Below are positions 47,014 to 56,326 of a stretch of 64,000 nt of DNA, in pieces. The notes beneath the pieces were generated by a model, which had not been told where the DNA came from, ran no database searches, and saw only the letters and a list, made by a program, of their open reading frames with translations. How positions within the stretch are numbered: position 1 is the first letter of the stretch; the number at the start of each line of letters is the position of its first letter. The DNA comes from Saprospiraceae bacterium (GTDB taxonomy: Bacteria; Bacteroidota; Bacteroidia; Chitinophagales; Saprospiraceae): positions 452,315 through 516,314 of the forward strand of contig JADJVN010000001.1 of assembly GCA_016710585.1 (NCBI GenBank), given 5' to 3'. The position numbers were made by a program, and so were the translations under genes.

Positions 47014-48744
47014 ATGGAATTTAAAAATATGGGGCTCGATGAACGCATCTGTCAAGCTCTCGATCAAATGGGATTCGTTCAGCCCACAGAAATACAAGAA
47101 AAAGCTATACCAGCATTCTTAGCTTCAGAACAAGATATTATTGCTTTGGCCCAAACTGGAACGGGCAAAACAGCCGCATATGGACTCCCTATTTTACAAA
47201 ATATCGATCCCAATGATGAAAATGTTCAGGCTCTCATTGTTTCTCCAACTAGAGAGTTAGCACTTCAAATCTACAATGACTTGCGTAATTTTGGCAAGTT
47301 CTTAAAAGGAATAAGAAGTGTCGCAGTTTATGGTGGTAGCAGCATCACCATGCAGATAAGAGAACTGAGACAAGGCGCCCAAATCGTCGTCGCCACTCCA
47401 GGGAGACTGATAGACCTCCTTGATAGAAAAGCGATCAAAATAAATAAGATAAGAACTGTAATCCTAGATGAAGCAGATGAAATGCTTAACATGGGATTTC
47501 GAGAAGATATTGAGAATATTCTAGGATTTACTCCCGCTGAGAAAAAAGTAGGTCTGTTCTCTGCGACCATGTCACCAGACATTCGCAAAATAGCCAATAC
47601 CTATCTCAGCAATCCAATAGAAATTACGATAGGTCATAAAAATTCTGCTTCGACCAATATATCACATCAATATGCTGTAGTTCAAGCAAAGCATAAATAT
47701 GCCGCGTTGAAGCGTATAATAGATTTTAATCCTGAATTCTATGGAATTGTATTTTGTACAACCAAAATGGAGACTCAGGACCTTTCAGATCATTTAGTCA
47801 AAGAGGGTTATCATGCAGATTGTCTACATGGAGACCTTGCTCAAGCACAAAGGGAAAAAGTGATGCTCAGATTCCGTCACAAATCTGTGCAGGTATTGAT
47901 GGCTACAGATGTTGCGGCAAGAGGTATTGACGTAAAAAATCTTACTCATATTATTCACTACCATCTACCTGATGATATTGAGAATTATACACATCGATCA
48001 GGACGTACGGCGAGAGCTGGACAGAAGGGAATTTCAATTGCATTGCTTCACTCCAAGGAAGCCTATAAGCTGCATCAAATCGAAAAAATCGCTAAACTAA
48101 AATTTGAGCGTTATACTATCCCAAGTGGAGAAGAATTAATGGAGGCGAGAATTCAAAGTTTTATAGCAGAATTTGTTGAAAACGATGAAGAGAAAGTTCC
48201 TGTAAAATTTAAAAATGAATGGATCTGGCCATTAATGAAAATGGAGCAAGCAGATTTAATTCAAAAGATTCTAGAAAGAGAATTATCAAAATATACCAAA
48301 CAATATGTTGATGCACCAGACTTGAATCTGGAAGAGAGAAGCCCTACCAGGACTTCTTCTGGTGGCTTGACACGCACTGGTGGCGGATCGCAAAGAACAA
48401 ATTCACCGAGATCAAATAATTCAGGTGATGTAAGGCTTTTTGTCAATCTTGGTAAAAAAGATAATCTTAAATATGATGAGATTAGAGAAATCATATTCAA
48501 GCAGACCAAAGTTAGCGGCAGAGCTATACGAGATATCGAAATGAAAGGCGTATATTCATTTTTTATGACGGACGCTGAAAGCGCGGCCAAGTTGGTAGCA
48601 AGTAGTACAGCTCAGTTCAAGGGACGTCCTGTGCGCATTCAAGAGGCTACAGAGCAAAAGGAAGGCAGAAACGAACATGGAGGTGGAGGCGGATTTGAAA
48701 GACGCAGTGAGGGAAAGAAGCCTCATAGGGGAAAGAGGAAATAA
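47014..48744 (+). CDS. DEAD-box RNA helicase with DbpA-type RNA-binding domain
   Basis: A 576-residue ATP-dependent RNA helicase of the DeaD/CsdA type. Motifs in order: Q motif (MGFVQPTEIQEKAIP), I (AQTGTGKTAAYGLP), Ia (PTRELALQI), GG/TPGR, II (ILDEADEMLNMGF), III (FSATM), IV-VI (MATDVAARGIDV, HRSGRTARAGQKG). After a Ser/Thr/Gly-rich linker comes a DbpA RNA-binding domain (VRLFVNLGKKDNLKYDEIRE) and a Gly/Arg tail. It acts in ribosome assembly and mRNA decay, especially in the cold. A decayed copy of its 3' end lies at 49.8 kb. Confidence 0.95.
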   Translation: MEFKNMGLDERICQALDQMGFVQPTEIQEKAIPAFLASEQDIIALAQTGTGKTAAYGLPILQNIDPNDENVQALIVSPTRELALQIYNDLRNFGKFLKGIRSVAVYGGSSITMQIRELRQGAQIVVATPGRLIDLLDRKAIKINKIRTVILDEADEMLNMGFREDIENILGFTPAEKKVGLFSATMSPDIRKIANTYLSNPIEITIGHKNSASTNISHQYAVVQAKHKYAALKRIIDFNPEFYGIVFCTTKMETQDLSDHLVKEGYHADCLHGDLAQAQREKVMLRFRHKSVQVLMATDVAARGIDVKNLTHIIHYHLPDDIENYTHRSGRTARAGQKGISIALLHSKEAYKLHQIEKIAKLKFERYTIPSGEELMEARIQSFIAEFVENDEEKVPVKFKNEWIWPLMKMEQADLIQKILERELSKYTKQYVDAPDLNLEERSPTRTSSGGLTRTGGGSQRTNSPRSNNSGDVRLFVNLGKKDNLKYDEIREIIFKQTKVSGRAIRDIEMKGVYSFFMTDAESAAKLVASSTAQFKGRPVRIQEATEQKEGRNEHGGGGGFERRSEGKKPHRGKRK

Positions 48745-48766
48745 ATTCTAATAGATATAAGTTTTG

Positions 48767-48803
48767 ATCCCATTGCTGTTTATTGGCAATGGGATTTTTT
48801 TTT
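48767..48803 (+). terminator. Intrinsic terminator after the DEAD-box helicase gene
   Basis: A 10-bp perfect stem (ATCCCATTGC/GCAATGGGAT) with a 9-base loop and a run of T. Confidence 0.9.
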
Positions 48804-48910
48804 ATTATTTAGCTATTGAGATAAAATAATTTAAGTGTCATGCAGCTTTTATTTAATTATTACAGTACTCTATAGTTAGATGCTTAAAAAATAATCCAAA
48901 AATATTCAAT

Positions 48911-49747
48911 ATGAAAAAAATTATACTTTATTTCATTTTATTCCTGTTTTCCGATTCAGCAATCGCGCAAGATTGTGTAAAAATCAAATTGAGACTTTAT
49001 TGTACTACAAATTTTAAAAACACCAATCCTAATATTCAAGAAATACTCAAAGGATACTATGTTGATGTTGCCCGAATATTGAATCGACATGATTTGAATG
49101 CTGATTTTGTATATGAAATTGAATCAGTAACCCTAGTTGATGAATCATGGACAGCAAATACAGATATCAATAAATTAATCGTGAGTTTTTCAACATACCT
49201 CAAAACTCAGGTGAAAGATATAACCGATGTTTGTATATATGTAAAAGATGGCGCAGACCCAATATTGGGCACTGCATTCATTGGCAACAATCCATGCACT
49301 AAGTCACCATTAGGAATACAACTGATGTCTTTTAAGAATAATAAAGCGGTTGAAGTACTTAGCTTAGCTAGATTTTTTCTAAGAAGTTTTATGGTCGCAA
49401 CAGATTCCCTTCCTGGATACTTAATGTCTTCAGGCAATACTACAGAAAATTTGTCTCCTGCTTCGATTCTATCAATAAATAGTTATTTGAAAGATATGAA
49501 ATCCTGTTACAATACATCAAAGGATTGTTTGATTGCAACTGGCTACAAAGAATATTCTGTTAGTTCTTCAATAGAAATACAGAATCACATGATCATCAAC
49601 CCCAATGCAGAGCTGGTAGAATTGGTGGATCTTCAAGGAAGAATACACTTAGTCACAAATTCAATAAATATCAATTTACATGATCTTTCTGGTTTCTTTA
49701 TTATCAAGTCTGACGGCAAGGTGACGAGAAAAATATTTTTTCCTTAG
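48911..49747 (+). CDS. Reprolysin-like T9SS protein with degenerate zinc site
   Basis: A 278-residue secreted protein with signal peptide (IILYFILFLFSDSAIAQ) and a C-terminal region like T9SS type A (MIINPNAELVELVDLQGRIH to TRKIFFP). The middle reads like a metzincin of the reprolysin/ADAM type: DVCIYVKDGADPILGTAFIG, a Cys, GIQLMSF, then a helix and a Met-turn-like YLMSSGNTTENLSPASILSI. But the position of HExxHxxGxxH is occupied by ARFFLRSFMVATD (residues 153-165) without any zinc ligand. I infer a catalytically dead protease relative. A structure comparison would be decisive. It is flanked by the helicase gene and a decayed copy of that gene's end. Confidence 0.65.
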   Translation: MKKIILYFILFLFSDSAIAQDCVKIKLRLYCTTNFKNTNPNIQEILKGYYVDVARILNRHDLNADFVYEIESVTLVDESWTANTDINKLIVSFSTYLKTQVKDITDVCIYVKDGADPILGTAFIGNNPCTKSPLGIQLMSFKNNKAVEVLSLARFFLRSFMVATDSLPGYLMSSGNTTENLSPASILSINSYLKDMKSCYNTSKDCLIATGYKEYSVSSSIEIQNHMIINPNAELVELVDLQGRIHLVTNSININLHDLSGFFIIKSDGKVTRKIFFP

Positions 49748-49765
49748 TTTGTTTTGAGCAACTAG

Positions 49766-49896
49766 TTTAAAGCTCGTCCTGTACGAATACAAGAGGCTAC
49801 AGAACAAAAGGTAGGTAGAAATGAATATGGGGTGAAGGCGGATTTGAAAGACGCAGCGAGGGAAAGAAGCCTCATAGATAGGGAAAAAGGAAATAA
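49766..49896 (+). pseudogene. Decayed second copy of the DEAD-box helicase 3' end
   Basis: This stretch matches the end of the helicase gene (about 48616-48747) at most positions, for example the shared blocks CAAGAGGCTACAGA, GGCGGATTTGAAAGACGCAG and GGGAAAGAAGCCTCATAG. It has several substitutions and indels and no start or helicase core; its translation begins RPVRIQEATEQK and then loses frame. It is a partial duplication, not a functional gene. Confidence 0.85.
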
Positions 49897-49920
49897 AATA
49901 TGGATGCTTGTATATTTGGA

Positions 49921-51336
49921 TTAGTTCATTGTTTTAGCAAATTGATCTATCAACCAAGATTTTTCTACCATTTTTGCTTCGGCCTTAATCATTTTTACTA
50001 ATTCTTTTCTCTCTTCTTTAGTTCCATTAAAAGCGGAATTACAAACACGCAAAGTTAATTTTAAAAAATTGATATAGTATTCTCTATGGTAACCAAGTTC
50101 TTTATTGCGCTTAATCCAATTCATTACAGATTGTACTTTATTAATGCAAAGCTCATAATCTTTTTGTTCAAATAATATTTTGATCACTTCAATTCGAGCA
50201 TTGACTTCGATCAATGGGTCTTTAAAAATATTTGAATTTAGAAGAACTAATGCTTTTTTATATTCTTGTTTTTCTTTATGGATTCTAGCTTTATTGAATT
50301 GATAATAGCTCTCGCTGATGTCTTCGTTGATTAATGGTTTATAGGATTCAAGATAATATTCAGCTTGTTCTATTTCTTTCATTCGAATACAGAGGGATAT
50401 GATATTTTTATATGTTGCACCGTTCATTTTGCCATTCTCAAGAAGCCATTTATGAGTGACGCCATGATTGTATAAATGAAGTGTTTCGACATAAAACTCT
50501 GCATGAAATTGGTTAATTTTTTTGATACAATAATTTAATGCAATTTTTCCAAAAAACTGAAACTCGTTCAATCCCCAATTCAGCGAATTGGAATTCATCA
50601 ATTCTTTGAAAGCAAAAAAATTGTTTTCGTCTTCTGAATTTTTAATCAATTTTATAGCCTTTAAATAAATTGAAATTTCTGGAATCTCGTCCCACTTTTT
50701 TGAATAAATCAAATCGATACTTTCTATAATTAATGGGAACTGTATAGAGCTGGAACTGATGGATTCAATCGTAAGTAACTCAATATAATGATGTAATTTT
50801 TTAATGAGATGAGAGATATCTAAATTTTCAATCAATGAATTGAAATTGGTATGATTGAATCTATTTGTTGTAGATTCAAATTGGCAGAGCTCATAATTCA
50901 CTTCATATTTTTTCTCAAATTTTAACGATAGTAGTGAATCTTGTATATCTAATTTTTTTAGAATAGTAGTATGTTGATTTTCAAACAGTCTATTTTGATT
51001 ATTATTCCGCAGAAATTTTATAAAATTTAATTCGATATGATATTCAAGTTGCTGTTGATTTTGATCATAATAAAGAAATCTTTTTAAACAAGATAATAAG
51101 TCAGAAAAGAGCAGCCGAATGCTGACATCTTTATATTCCAAATTGGGATATAATTTTTCAAAGACGTGGAGTTTAATTGTCGCAATATCTCTGTTTTTTC
51201 TACTCAGAATACCCTTAATTTTTTGAAATTCTGCATAATAATTTTCATCATGTCTTTTCAAAAATGCAGAAAATTTAGTTTTTGCTTCCTCATTTAGAAT
51301 AAAATAAAGCTCTAAAAAAGTATTTTTTTCTTTCAT
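49921..51336 (-). CDS. Helical TPR-like protein of unknown function
   Basis: A 471-residue cytosolic protein with no signal peptide, rich in Leu, Ile, Asn and Lys and apparently all-helical. Repeated helix pairs in the C-terminal half (EQAEYYLESYKPLINE, QEYKKALVLLNSNIFKD, QKDYELCINKVQSVMNW) resemble tetratricopeptide repeats. The N-terminal part (FLELYFILNEEAKTKFSAFL) has no recognised family. It stands alone between the helicase remnant and a T9SS gene. It may be lineage-specific. Confidence 0.7.
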   Translation of the reverse strand: MKEKNTFLELYFILNEEAKTKFSAFLKRHDENYYAEFQKIKGILSRKNRDIATIKLHVFEKLYPNLEYKDVSIRLLFSDLLSCLKRFLYYDQNQQQLEYHIELNFIKFLRNNNQNRLFENQHTTILKKLDIQDSLLSLKFEKKYEVNYELCQFESTTNRFNHTNFNSLIENLDISHLIKKLHHYIELLTIESISSSSIQFPLIIESIDLIYSKKWDEIPEISIYLKAIKLIKNSEDENNFFAFKELMNSNSLNWGLNEFQFFGKIALNYCIKKINQFHAEFYVETLHLYNHGVTHKWLLENGKMNGATYKNIISLCIRMKEIEQAEYYLESYKPLINEDISESYYQFNKARIHKEKQEYKKALVLLNSNIFKDPLIEVNARIEVIKILFEQKDYELCINKVQSVMNWIKRNKELGYHREYYINFLKLTLRVCNSAFNGTKEERKELVKMIKAEAKMVEKSWLIDQFAKTMN

Positions 51337-51428
51337 TTTAATTACAAAAAAATATTATAAATATTTTATAATCAATAAATTATGCAAATTTGTTATTAAT
51401 TATTGGCTACAAATTACGGAATTTTTAC

Positions 51429-51459
51429 TTGTCAAGACATACAGCACTATCTACATTTG
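51429..51459 (+). promoter_or_regulatory. Promoter of the 51.5 kb T9SS gene
   Basis: TTG at 51429-51431, 20 bases, then TACATTTG at 51452-51459, 55 bases before the ATG. Confidence 0.6.
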
Positions 51460-51513
51460 TAGCATCAATATTATTAAACGAATATAATATTATAATTTTA
51501 AAACATAATTATC

Positions 51514-53731
51514 ATGAAACATAAACTTTTACTTTCCTTTTTATTGAGCCTTGTGCTCTGCTTTAAGCTTCAAAGTCAGTGTACTCCAGCATATAGCTTG
51601 CTTTGTGAAGATGCACCTATTCTGAATGAGCCACAGGAGTTGAATGGAGTGACTTGCAGATTGATAGACTTTTTAAATCCTACAGGTTTTCTGCCTTGTC
51701 GAGATTCTTCTACTGGTATTCCTCATAATACTGTTTGGTATAAGTTTCAAGGTAGAGAAGGTTTATTCACGTTCACTATCAATGTTTCAAATTGTGAAAT
51801 AAGTGGAGACGGTTTGCAAGTTGGATTAGTAGAGGAATGTGATGAAAATAGATCAGTATTTTGCTCTGGAATATGCAGAGATAAATCTATTACATTTGCT
51901 GCTAATTTGGAATGTGAAAAAGTTTACTCTTTATTTATTGATGGATGTAGTGGAGCTGTTTGTGATTATCAAATTCAAGTAAAAGGTTCTGGCAAATCTT
52001 GTAAAAAAATACCTTACTCTGCTTTTGTGTTTGACGATGAAAATAGTAATTGTATCTATGATTCTGGCGAAGAAAAAGAATACGATATCGTTGTACTTGA
52101 TAGTTTTAATAACAAAATAGTAACAAGAGGAAATAGATCTTTTTATCTAATGGGAGAACAAAATTATGGAAAGCATTATTTTAAAATAGATTATAGAAAT
52201 CCCTATGTAACAGTTTGCTCAGATTGGATCTTAGTAGATTTAGACAGCACAACAACGGAAATCAATTTGGAGTACGGCAGAAAAATATTATTAAAATGTC
52301 CATTGATGAATGTTGACGTAAGTCTGAATTCCGTTCCACGGTTTTGTGAAATCTGGAGTTATAATATTCAATATTCAAATACAGGAACTGAAGCAGCGAG
52401 TAATGCTTCAGTAGTCTTGAAATTGGATCCGCACTTGCAATTTTTATCAAGCAGTAAAACTCCTGACAGAATTGAATTACCATATATTTATTATAACTTA
52501 GGTGATATTAATATTTTTGAATCAGGGCAGTTTACACTCAATGTTAAGAATGATTGTATTAATGCAAAATTAGGCATGACGCATTGTATTGATGCACATA
52601 TTTATCCAGATTCGATCTGCAATCCTAGTAGTTTATGGAATGGTGCAAGTATCAAATTATCTTCTCAATGTGATAAAGATAAAGTCATCTTTGATATATG
52701 GAATTCAGGAGATGGCGATATGGATGAAAAAAAGTCAGTACTTTATTGTGGAAGATGATATTTTGCCGATGCAAAGTTCTGACTTTCAGTTGAACAGAAA
52801 TCAACATTTATTTATAGAGCGTCCTTCGAATGGAAAGACTTATCGTATGTTTGTAAATCAAGTAAAAAATCATCCAGGATTTTCATCACCAACGTTGGCT
52901 GTTGAGTATTGTCAATACCAACAGAATCCTTCTGTGCTTATGAGTTTAGGTTATGTGAATATGTTCAAAGAAGATGATGAAGACTTATTTGTAGATAAAC
53001 AATGCAATGAATCAGTAACTTCCTATGATCCAAATGATAAAACTGGAACACCGAAAGGATATGGTATCAATTCTATTATCGACAGGTCAGACAAAATTGA
53101 GTATTTGATACGATTCCAAAATACTGGAACAGATACAGCCTTTCAAGTGATTCTCAAGGATCAATTGGATGACAAATTGGATCTTACTACATTCGAAATG
53201 GTATCTGCATCTACTCCAAATTTTTCTTTCACCATAGAAGATAGATTGCTTGAAGTCAAATTTTTGAACATCCTGCTTCCTCCTCAAAAATTGAATGAAT
53301 TCGGATCACAGGGTTATTTTAAATTTAAAATTAAGCCAAATGCAAATGCAATTCTTGGAAGTAAAATTCATAATACAGCTGAAATTTACTTCGATTACAA
53401 CCCTCCAGTAATTACAAATCAAGTCAGCCACCAATTGTTTAAAGATATTATTTCTGTTGGACTAAATCCAGTGGATAAATTTAGAGATTTTGTGGCAATC
53501 ATTCCAAACCCGAATAGTGGTATTTTTTCTATAAAGTTGCATGAGAAATATAATCAGGCTGATCTTCGAATATTGAATCAAATGGGTCAAACTGTGTTTA
53601 CACAAAAAGGCATAAAAAACAATTGTTTGATCAGTAAATCAATACTGCCAGAAGGACTATACTATTTAGAAATTACAAAAAATCAACAACCAAAATTGAA
53701 TTCTAAATTCATCGTCATAAAGAATGAATAA
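51514..53731 (+). CDS. Secreted DUF11/DUF7619-like protein with T9SS type A domain, one frameshift
   Basis: A surface protein of about 738 residues after correction. It has a signal peptide (LLLSFLLSLVLCFKLQSQ), a cysteine-rich N-terminal module (SLLCEDAPILNEP, CSGICRDKSITF), a DUF11-like middle with paired beta repeats (YNIQYSNTGTEAASNASVVL, EYLIRFQNTGTDTAFQV), the typical YFDYNPPVITNQVSH motif and a T9SS type A end (IIPNPNSGIFSIKLHE). The frame breaks in a run of seven A at 52727-52733; removing one A joins GDGDMDEKSQYFIVEDD into the second frame (52589 onward). The same sort of homopolymer error occurs elsewhere in the window. A terminator follows. Confidence 0.82.
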
Positions 53732-53754
53732 TCACAACAGTTAACATATTACAT

Positions 53755-53785
53755 ATGCCTCCAATGATCTTGGAGGCATTATTTA
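53755..53785 (+). terminator. Intrinsic terminator after the 51.5 kb T9SS gene
   Basis: A 10-bp perfect stem (ATGCCTCCAA/TTGGAGGCAT) around a 5-base loop and an AT-rich tail. Confidence 0.75.
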
Positions 53786-53886
53786 TTTTATGCACATACT
53801 CTATTCCAGAGTATTTCGGTTTCATTTTAATTCCAATTAGTAACTTGCACAACAAATAAGCATTTTATTCCTGTAAAAAAATTGAT

Positions 53887-54321
53887 ATGAATATTGCCCC
53901 TCAATTTAAAATATTAAATCAAAATCAAATCCCTGAGATAGCTAAGTTAGGGGTCCAACTTAATCCAAAGTTCTCTGAAGATCAGTTGCAAAAGTATTTG
54001 CAACAAATGTTTCAGATGCCAACTTATCATTGTTTTGGACTTTACCTTGAAGACAAATTGATCGGAATCTCCAGTGGCTGGATTACGATAAGATTCTACT
54101 CTGGAAAACAACTTGAAGTGGACAATGTGCTCATAGATAAAGAATACCAATCTAAAGGACTTGGTATACTCTTTTTTGAATATATAGAACAATGGGCCAA
54201 AGAAAATGAATGTAAAACTGTCGAACTTAATACCTATGTGCGGAACATTGGTTCTCATAAATTTTACTACAATCTTTCTTACAGTATTCTAGGTTTTCAC
54301 TTTTGGAAAGAGTTGAAATAG
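53887..54321 (+). CDS. GNAT family N-acetyltransferase
   Basis: A 144-residue GCN5-related acetyltransferase. The acetyl-CoA-binding motif A is visible (LEVDNVLIDKEYQSKGLGIL), with the QSKGLG loop at the pyrophosphate site, followed by FFEYIEQWAKENECKTVELN and the C-terminal beta-strand with HKFYYNLSYSILGFHF. The substrate is unknown. It is cytosolic and stands alone ahead of the transposon region. Confidence 0.9.
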   Translation: MNIAPQFKILNQNQIPEIAKLGVQLNPKFSEDQLQKYLQQMFQMPTYHCFGLYLEDKLIGISSGWITIRFYSGKQLEVDNVLIDKEYQSKGLGILFFEYIEQWAKENECKTVELNTYVRNIGSHKFYYNLSYSILGFHFWKELK

Positions 54322-54639
54322 ATAATACAGAAAAGATGTAAGTGGAAAGTAAAAAGTAGAAAGTTATTGATGGTTGATGCCTGAATAGCGTTGACTTTTT
54401 TAACTCACTTTCAACTCACTCATTTTTAATCTTAAGCGATATTGATCCTGAGGTTTTTTTAACACTTCATAGTCCCAAATTTAGCTAACCAGCGGTAAAT
54501 CGTAGTATAGTTGACTTGATCATTTTTCTTATTTTCTGAAACAATAGTCTTCTTAGATTCTAGTCCTGCGCTCATCTAAACTTATTTCAAGTATTGATAA
54601 CAATCTAACTACTAAGCACTAACAACTAACCACTAACTA
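54322..54639. other. Low-complexity and decayed region left of the insertion sequence
   Basis: No intact gene. It starts with AAGTAAAAAGTAGAAAG-like low-complexity sequence and ends with a CTAACTACTAAGCACTAAC repeat run (54606-54639) that abuts the insertion sequence. The middle contains a possible minus-strand transposase remnant, listed separately. Confidence 0.6.
54385..54580 (-). pseudogene. Possible remnant of a transposase helix-turn-helix
   Basis: On the minus strand about 55 codons read SAGLESKKTIVS, then VNYTTIYRWLAKFG, which looks like a transposase OrfA-type helix-turn-helix; the frame then ends, and another frame continues YEVLKKPQDQYRLRLKMSEL. This suggests an eroded small transposase gene, but the match is from memory of the motif only. 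Confidence 0.25.
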
Positions 54640-56108
54640 GTCGACCCTCAAATACAGTAAAGTGCCTATAGATATTAAAGCACGTAAGAAAAAAGTGGAA
54701 AATAAATTGCAAGAAAAGCATTAATTTTATGCAAAAGCTTGCAGATTATGTTACAACAAACAAAGGAAAAATATATAGGTAGTCTATTTTCCACCTTCGA
54801 AGAACAGCTCAACCATCAACACCCATTGTACATACTAAGCCATCAAATAAAATGGTCAATTTTTGAATCTGCTTTTAAGATTCATTATTCTGGACAAAAG
54901 GGAGCTCCAAGCAAACCAATCCGAAGAATGGTAGGTCTGTTAATATTAAAACATTTAAGGAATATTAGCGACGAAAGCATAGTAGAACAATGGCAAGAAA
55001 ATGCCTATTACCAGTACTTATGTGGAGAGGAGGTATTCTCACAAAAGCGACCATGTTCATCAACCGAGTTAGTTGAATTCAGGAAACGCATAGGACCAGA
55101 AGGAATTGAATTAATATTCAAAGAAAGTATAAGGATTAATGGTAAAGATGGAGAAGAGAAAGAAGCCATAGTAGATACCACCGTTCAAGAAAAAAATATA
55201 ACTTACCCAACAGATGCAAAGTTGCATGAAAAAATAATAGAGAAATGTCATAAGATAGCAGGAGAAGAAAATATTGAATTGCGCCAAAGCTATAAAAGAA
55301 CTTTAAAGAAATTAGAATTAGATAGAAGACATCGTACCAATCCAAAAAATGTAAAGAAAGCTAAAAAAGCAGATAGAAAGATAAAAACAATAGCAGGTCG
55401 CTTAGTCAGAGAGTTAAAGCGAAAACTAGAGCCAAATAATAAGCGTAATCAAGATTTAGAAATATACTCAAAAGTCTTATCTCAAAAACGTCAAGACAAT
55501 AACAAAATATACAGCCTACATGAAACAAATGTACAATGTATCAGTAAAGGGAAGCAGCATAAAAAATTTGAATTTGGAAACAAAGTATCAATAATGAGTA
55601 CAAAAGAAAGTGGTGTAATAATAGGAGCTATAAGTTATGAAAAAAATGTGTATGATTCACATACGTTAGACCAAGCAATAGAACAACAACAAAGATTAAC
55701 TGAAATACAATTAGAAGAAATATATGCAGACAGAGGTTACAGAGGTGTAAAAGAAGTAAGAGGCACAAAAATAACAATCCCAGGAAACAAAACTACAGAC
55801 ACAGTAAAAGAAAAAATAAAATTAAGAAAAGGATTTAGAAGAAGAGCATCGATTGAACCCATTATTGGACACTTAAAAAGTGATTATAGGCTATCAAGAA
55901 ATTATTACAAAGGAATTGTTGGAGACCAAATAAATGTATTATTGGCAGCTGCTGCATGGAACTTTAAGCGAATGGTTAATAAGTGGCGAAATAGCCCACT
56001 TATTGACTTTTTTATTCAATTGTATTATAGCCTATTGAGCTGGACAAAAGCGATATCCATTTCTAAAAAAATTGCCATTTCTTGAAAAATGACTTTTTGA
56101 GGGTCGAC
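54640..56108 (+). mobile_element. Complete IS5-like insertion sequence, 1469 bp
   Basis: The ends are perfect 13-base inverted repeats, GTCGACCCTCAAA at 54640-54652 and TTTGAGGGTCGAC at 56096-56108. The element is flanked on both sides by TAACTA (54634-54639 and 56109-56114), a possible 6-base target duplication. Caution: the target is itself a CTAAC-rich repeat, so the duplication could be partly chance. It carries one intact transposase gene and looks recently active. Confidence 0.88.
54748..56085 (+). CDS. DDE transposase (IS5/IS1182-like)
   Basis: A transposase of about 445 residues. The N-terminal part (GAPSKPIRRMVGLLILKHLR, then ISDESIVEQWQENAYYQYLCGE) is the IS5-type DUF772 domain. 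The catalytic acidic residues fit IVDTTVQEKN, IYADRGYRGVKEV and FRRRASIEPIIGHLKSDYRLSRNY. A long charged helix lies between the first two. The frame opens with TTG 54739, but ATG 54748 (MLQQTKEKYIG) is preferred. No frameshift is seen, so the protein should be functional. Confidence 0.93.
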   Translation: MLQQTKEKYIGSLFSTFEEQLNHQHPLYILSHQIKWSIFESAFKIHYSGQKGAPSKPIRRMVGLLILKHLRNISDESIVEQWQENAYYQYLCGEEVFSQKRPCSSTELVEFRKRIGPEGIELIFKESIRINGKDGEEKEAIVDTTVQEKNITYPTDAKLHEKIIEKCHKIAGEENIELRQSYKRTLKKLELDRRHRTNPKNVKKAKKADRKIKTIAGRLVRELKRKLEPNNKRNQDLEIYSKVLSQKRQDNNKIYSLHETNVQCISKGKQHKKFEFGNKVSIMSTKESGVIIGAISYEKNVYDSHTLDQAIEQQQRLTEIQLEEIYADRGYRGVKEVRGTKITIPGNKTTDTVKEKIKLRKGFRRRASIEPIIGHLKSDYRLSRNYYKGIVGDQINVLLAAAAWNFKRMVNKWRNSPLIDFFIQLYYSLLSWTKAISISKKIAIS

Positions 56109-56149
56109 TAACTACTATAATCCTTTGAAATCAGTGTTATAACAAACTC

Positions 56150-56185
56150 AAAAAAAAGAGGCCGGAACCGAGCGGCCCGACCTCC
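56150..56185 (-). terminator. Strong minus-strand intrinsic terminator
   Basis: The GC-rich hairpin (about 56158-56184) followed on the minus strand by a run of T (A run at 56150-56157). It stands out strongly from the AT-rich surroundings. No minus-strand protein gene precedes it. Confidence 0.75.
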
Positions 56186-56326
56186 TTAATAATAACACTA
56201 TGAGAACACCCTAAATTACTTAATACAACGCCAAGAGATTCTAAAAAGTTCACTGCAATTGTTATTCGTTTGTTAACAATCACTCTTTTTTTAATACCGT
56301 CTCTTTTGAAGTATTTATAAAGCAAA
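56150..56326 (-). ncRNA. Candidate small RNA of about 175 nt
   Basis: On the minus strand a -7 box TATATTTG (56340-56333) is followed after about 150 bases by a very stable terminator hairpin (9-bp stem GAGGTCGGG/TCCGGCCTC) and eight T. A smaller ATTGTT/AACAAT stem lies in between. A frame of 62 codons exists inside, but it runs through the terminator stem and has no family look. The terminator shares the opening GAGGTCGG with the one at 23671. No -33 box fits well. No Rfam family was recognised. Confidence 0.4.

Noticed and set aside
54634..56114. TAACTA as a firmly established target duplication
   Set aside because: The target is a CTAAC-rich repeat, so a 6-base match on both sides can arise by chance; reported only as possible.
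56137..56325. 62-codon minus-strand frame near the insertion sequence
   Set aside because: It runs through a strong terminator hairpin and shows no family; a small RNA explains the region better.
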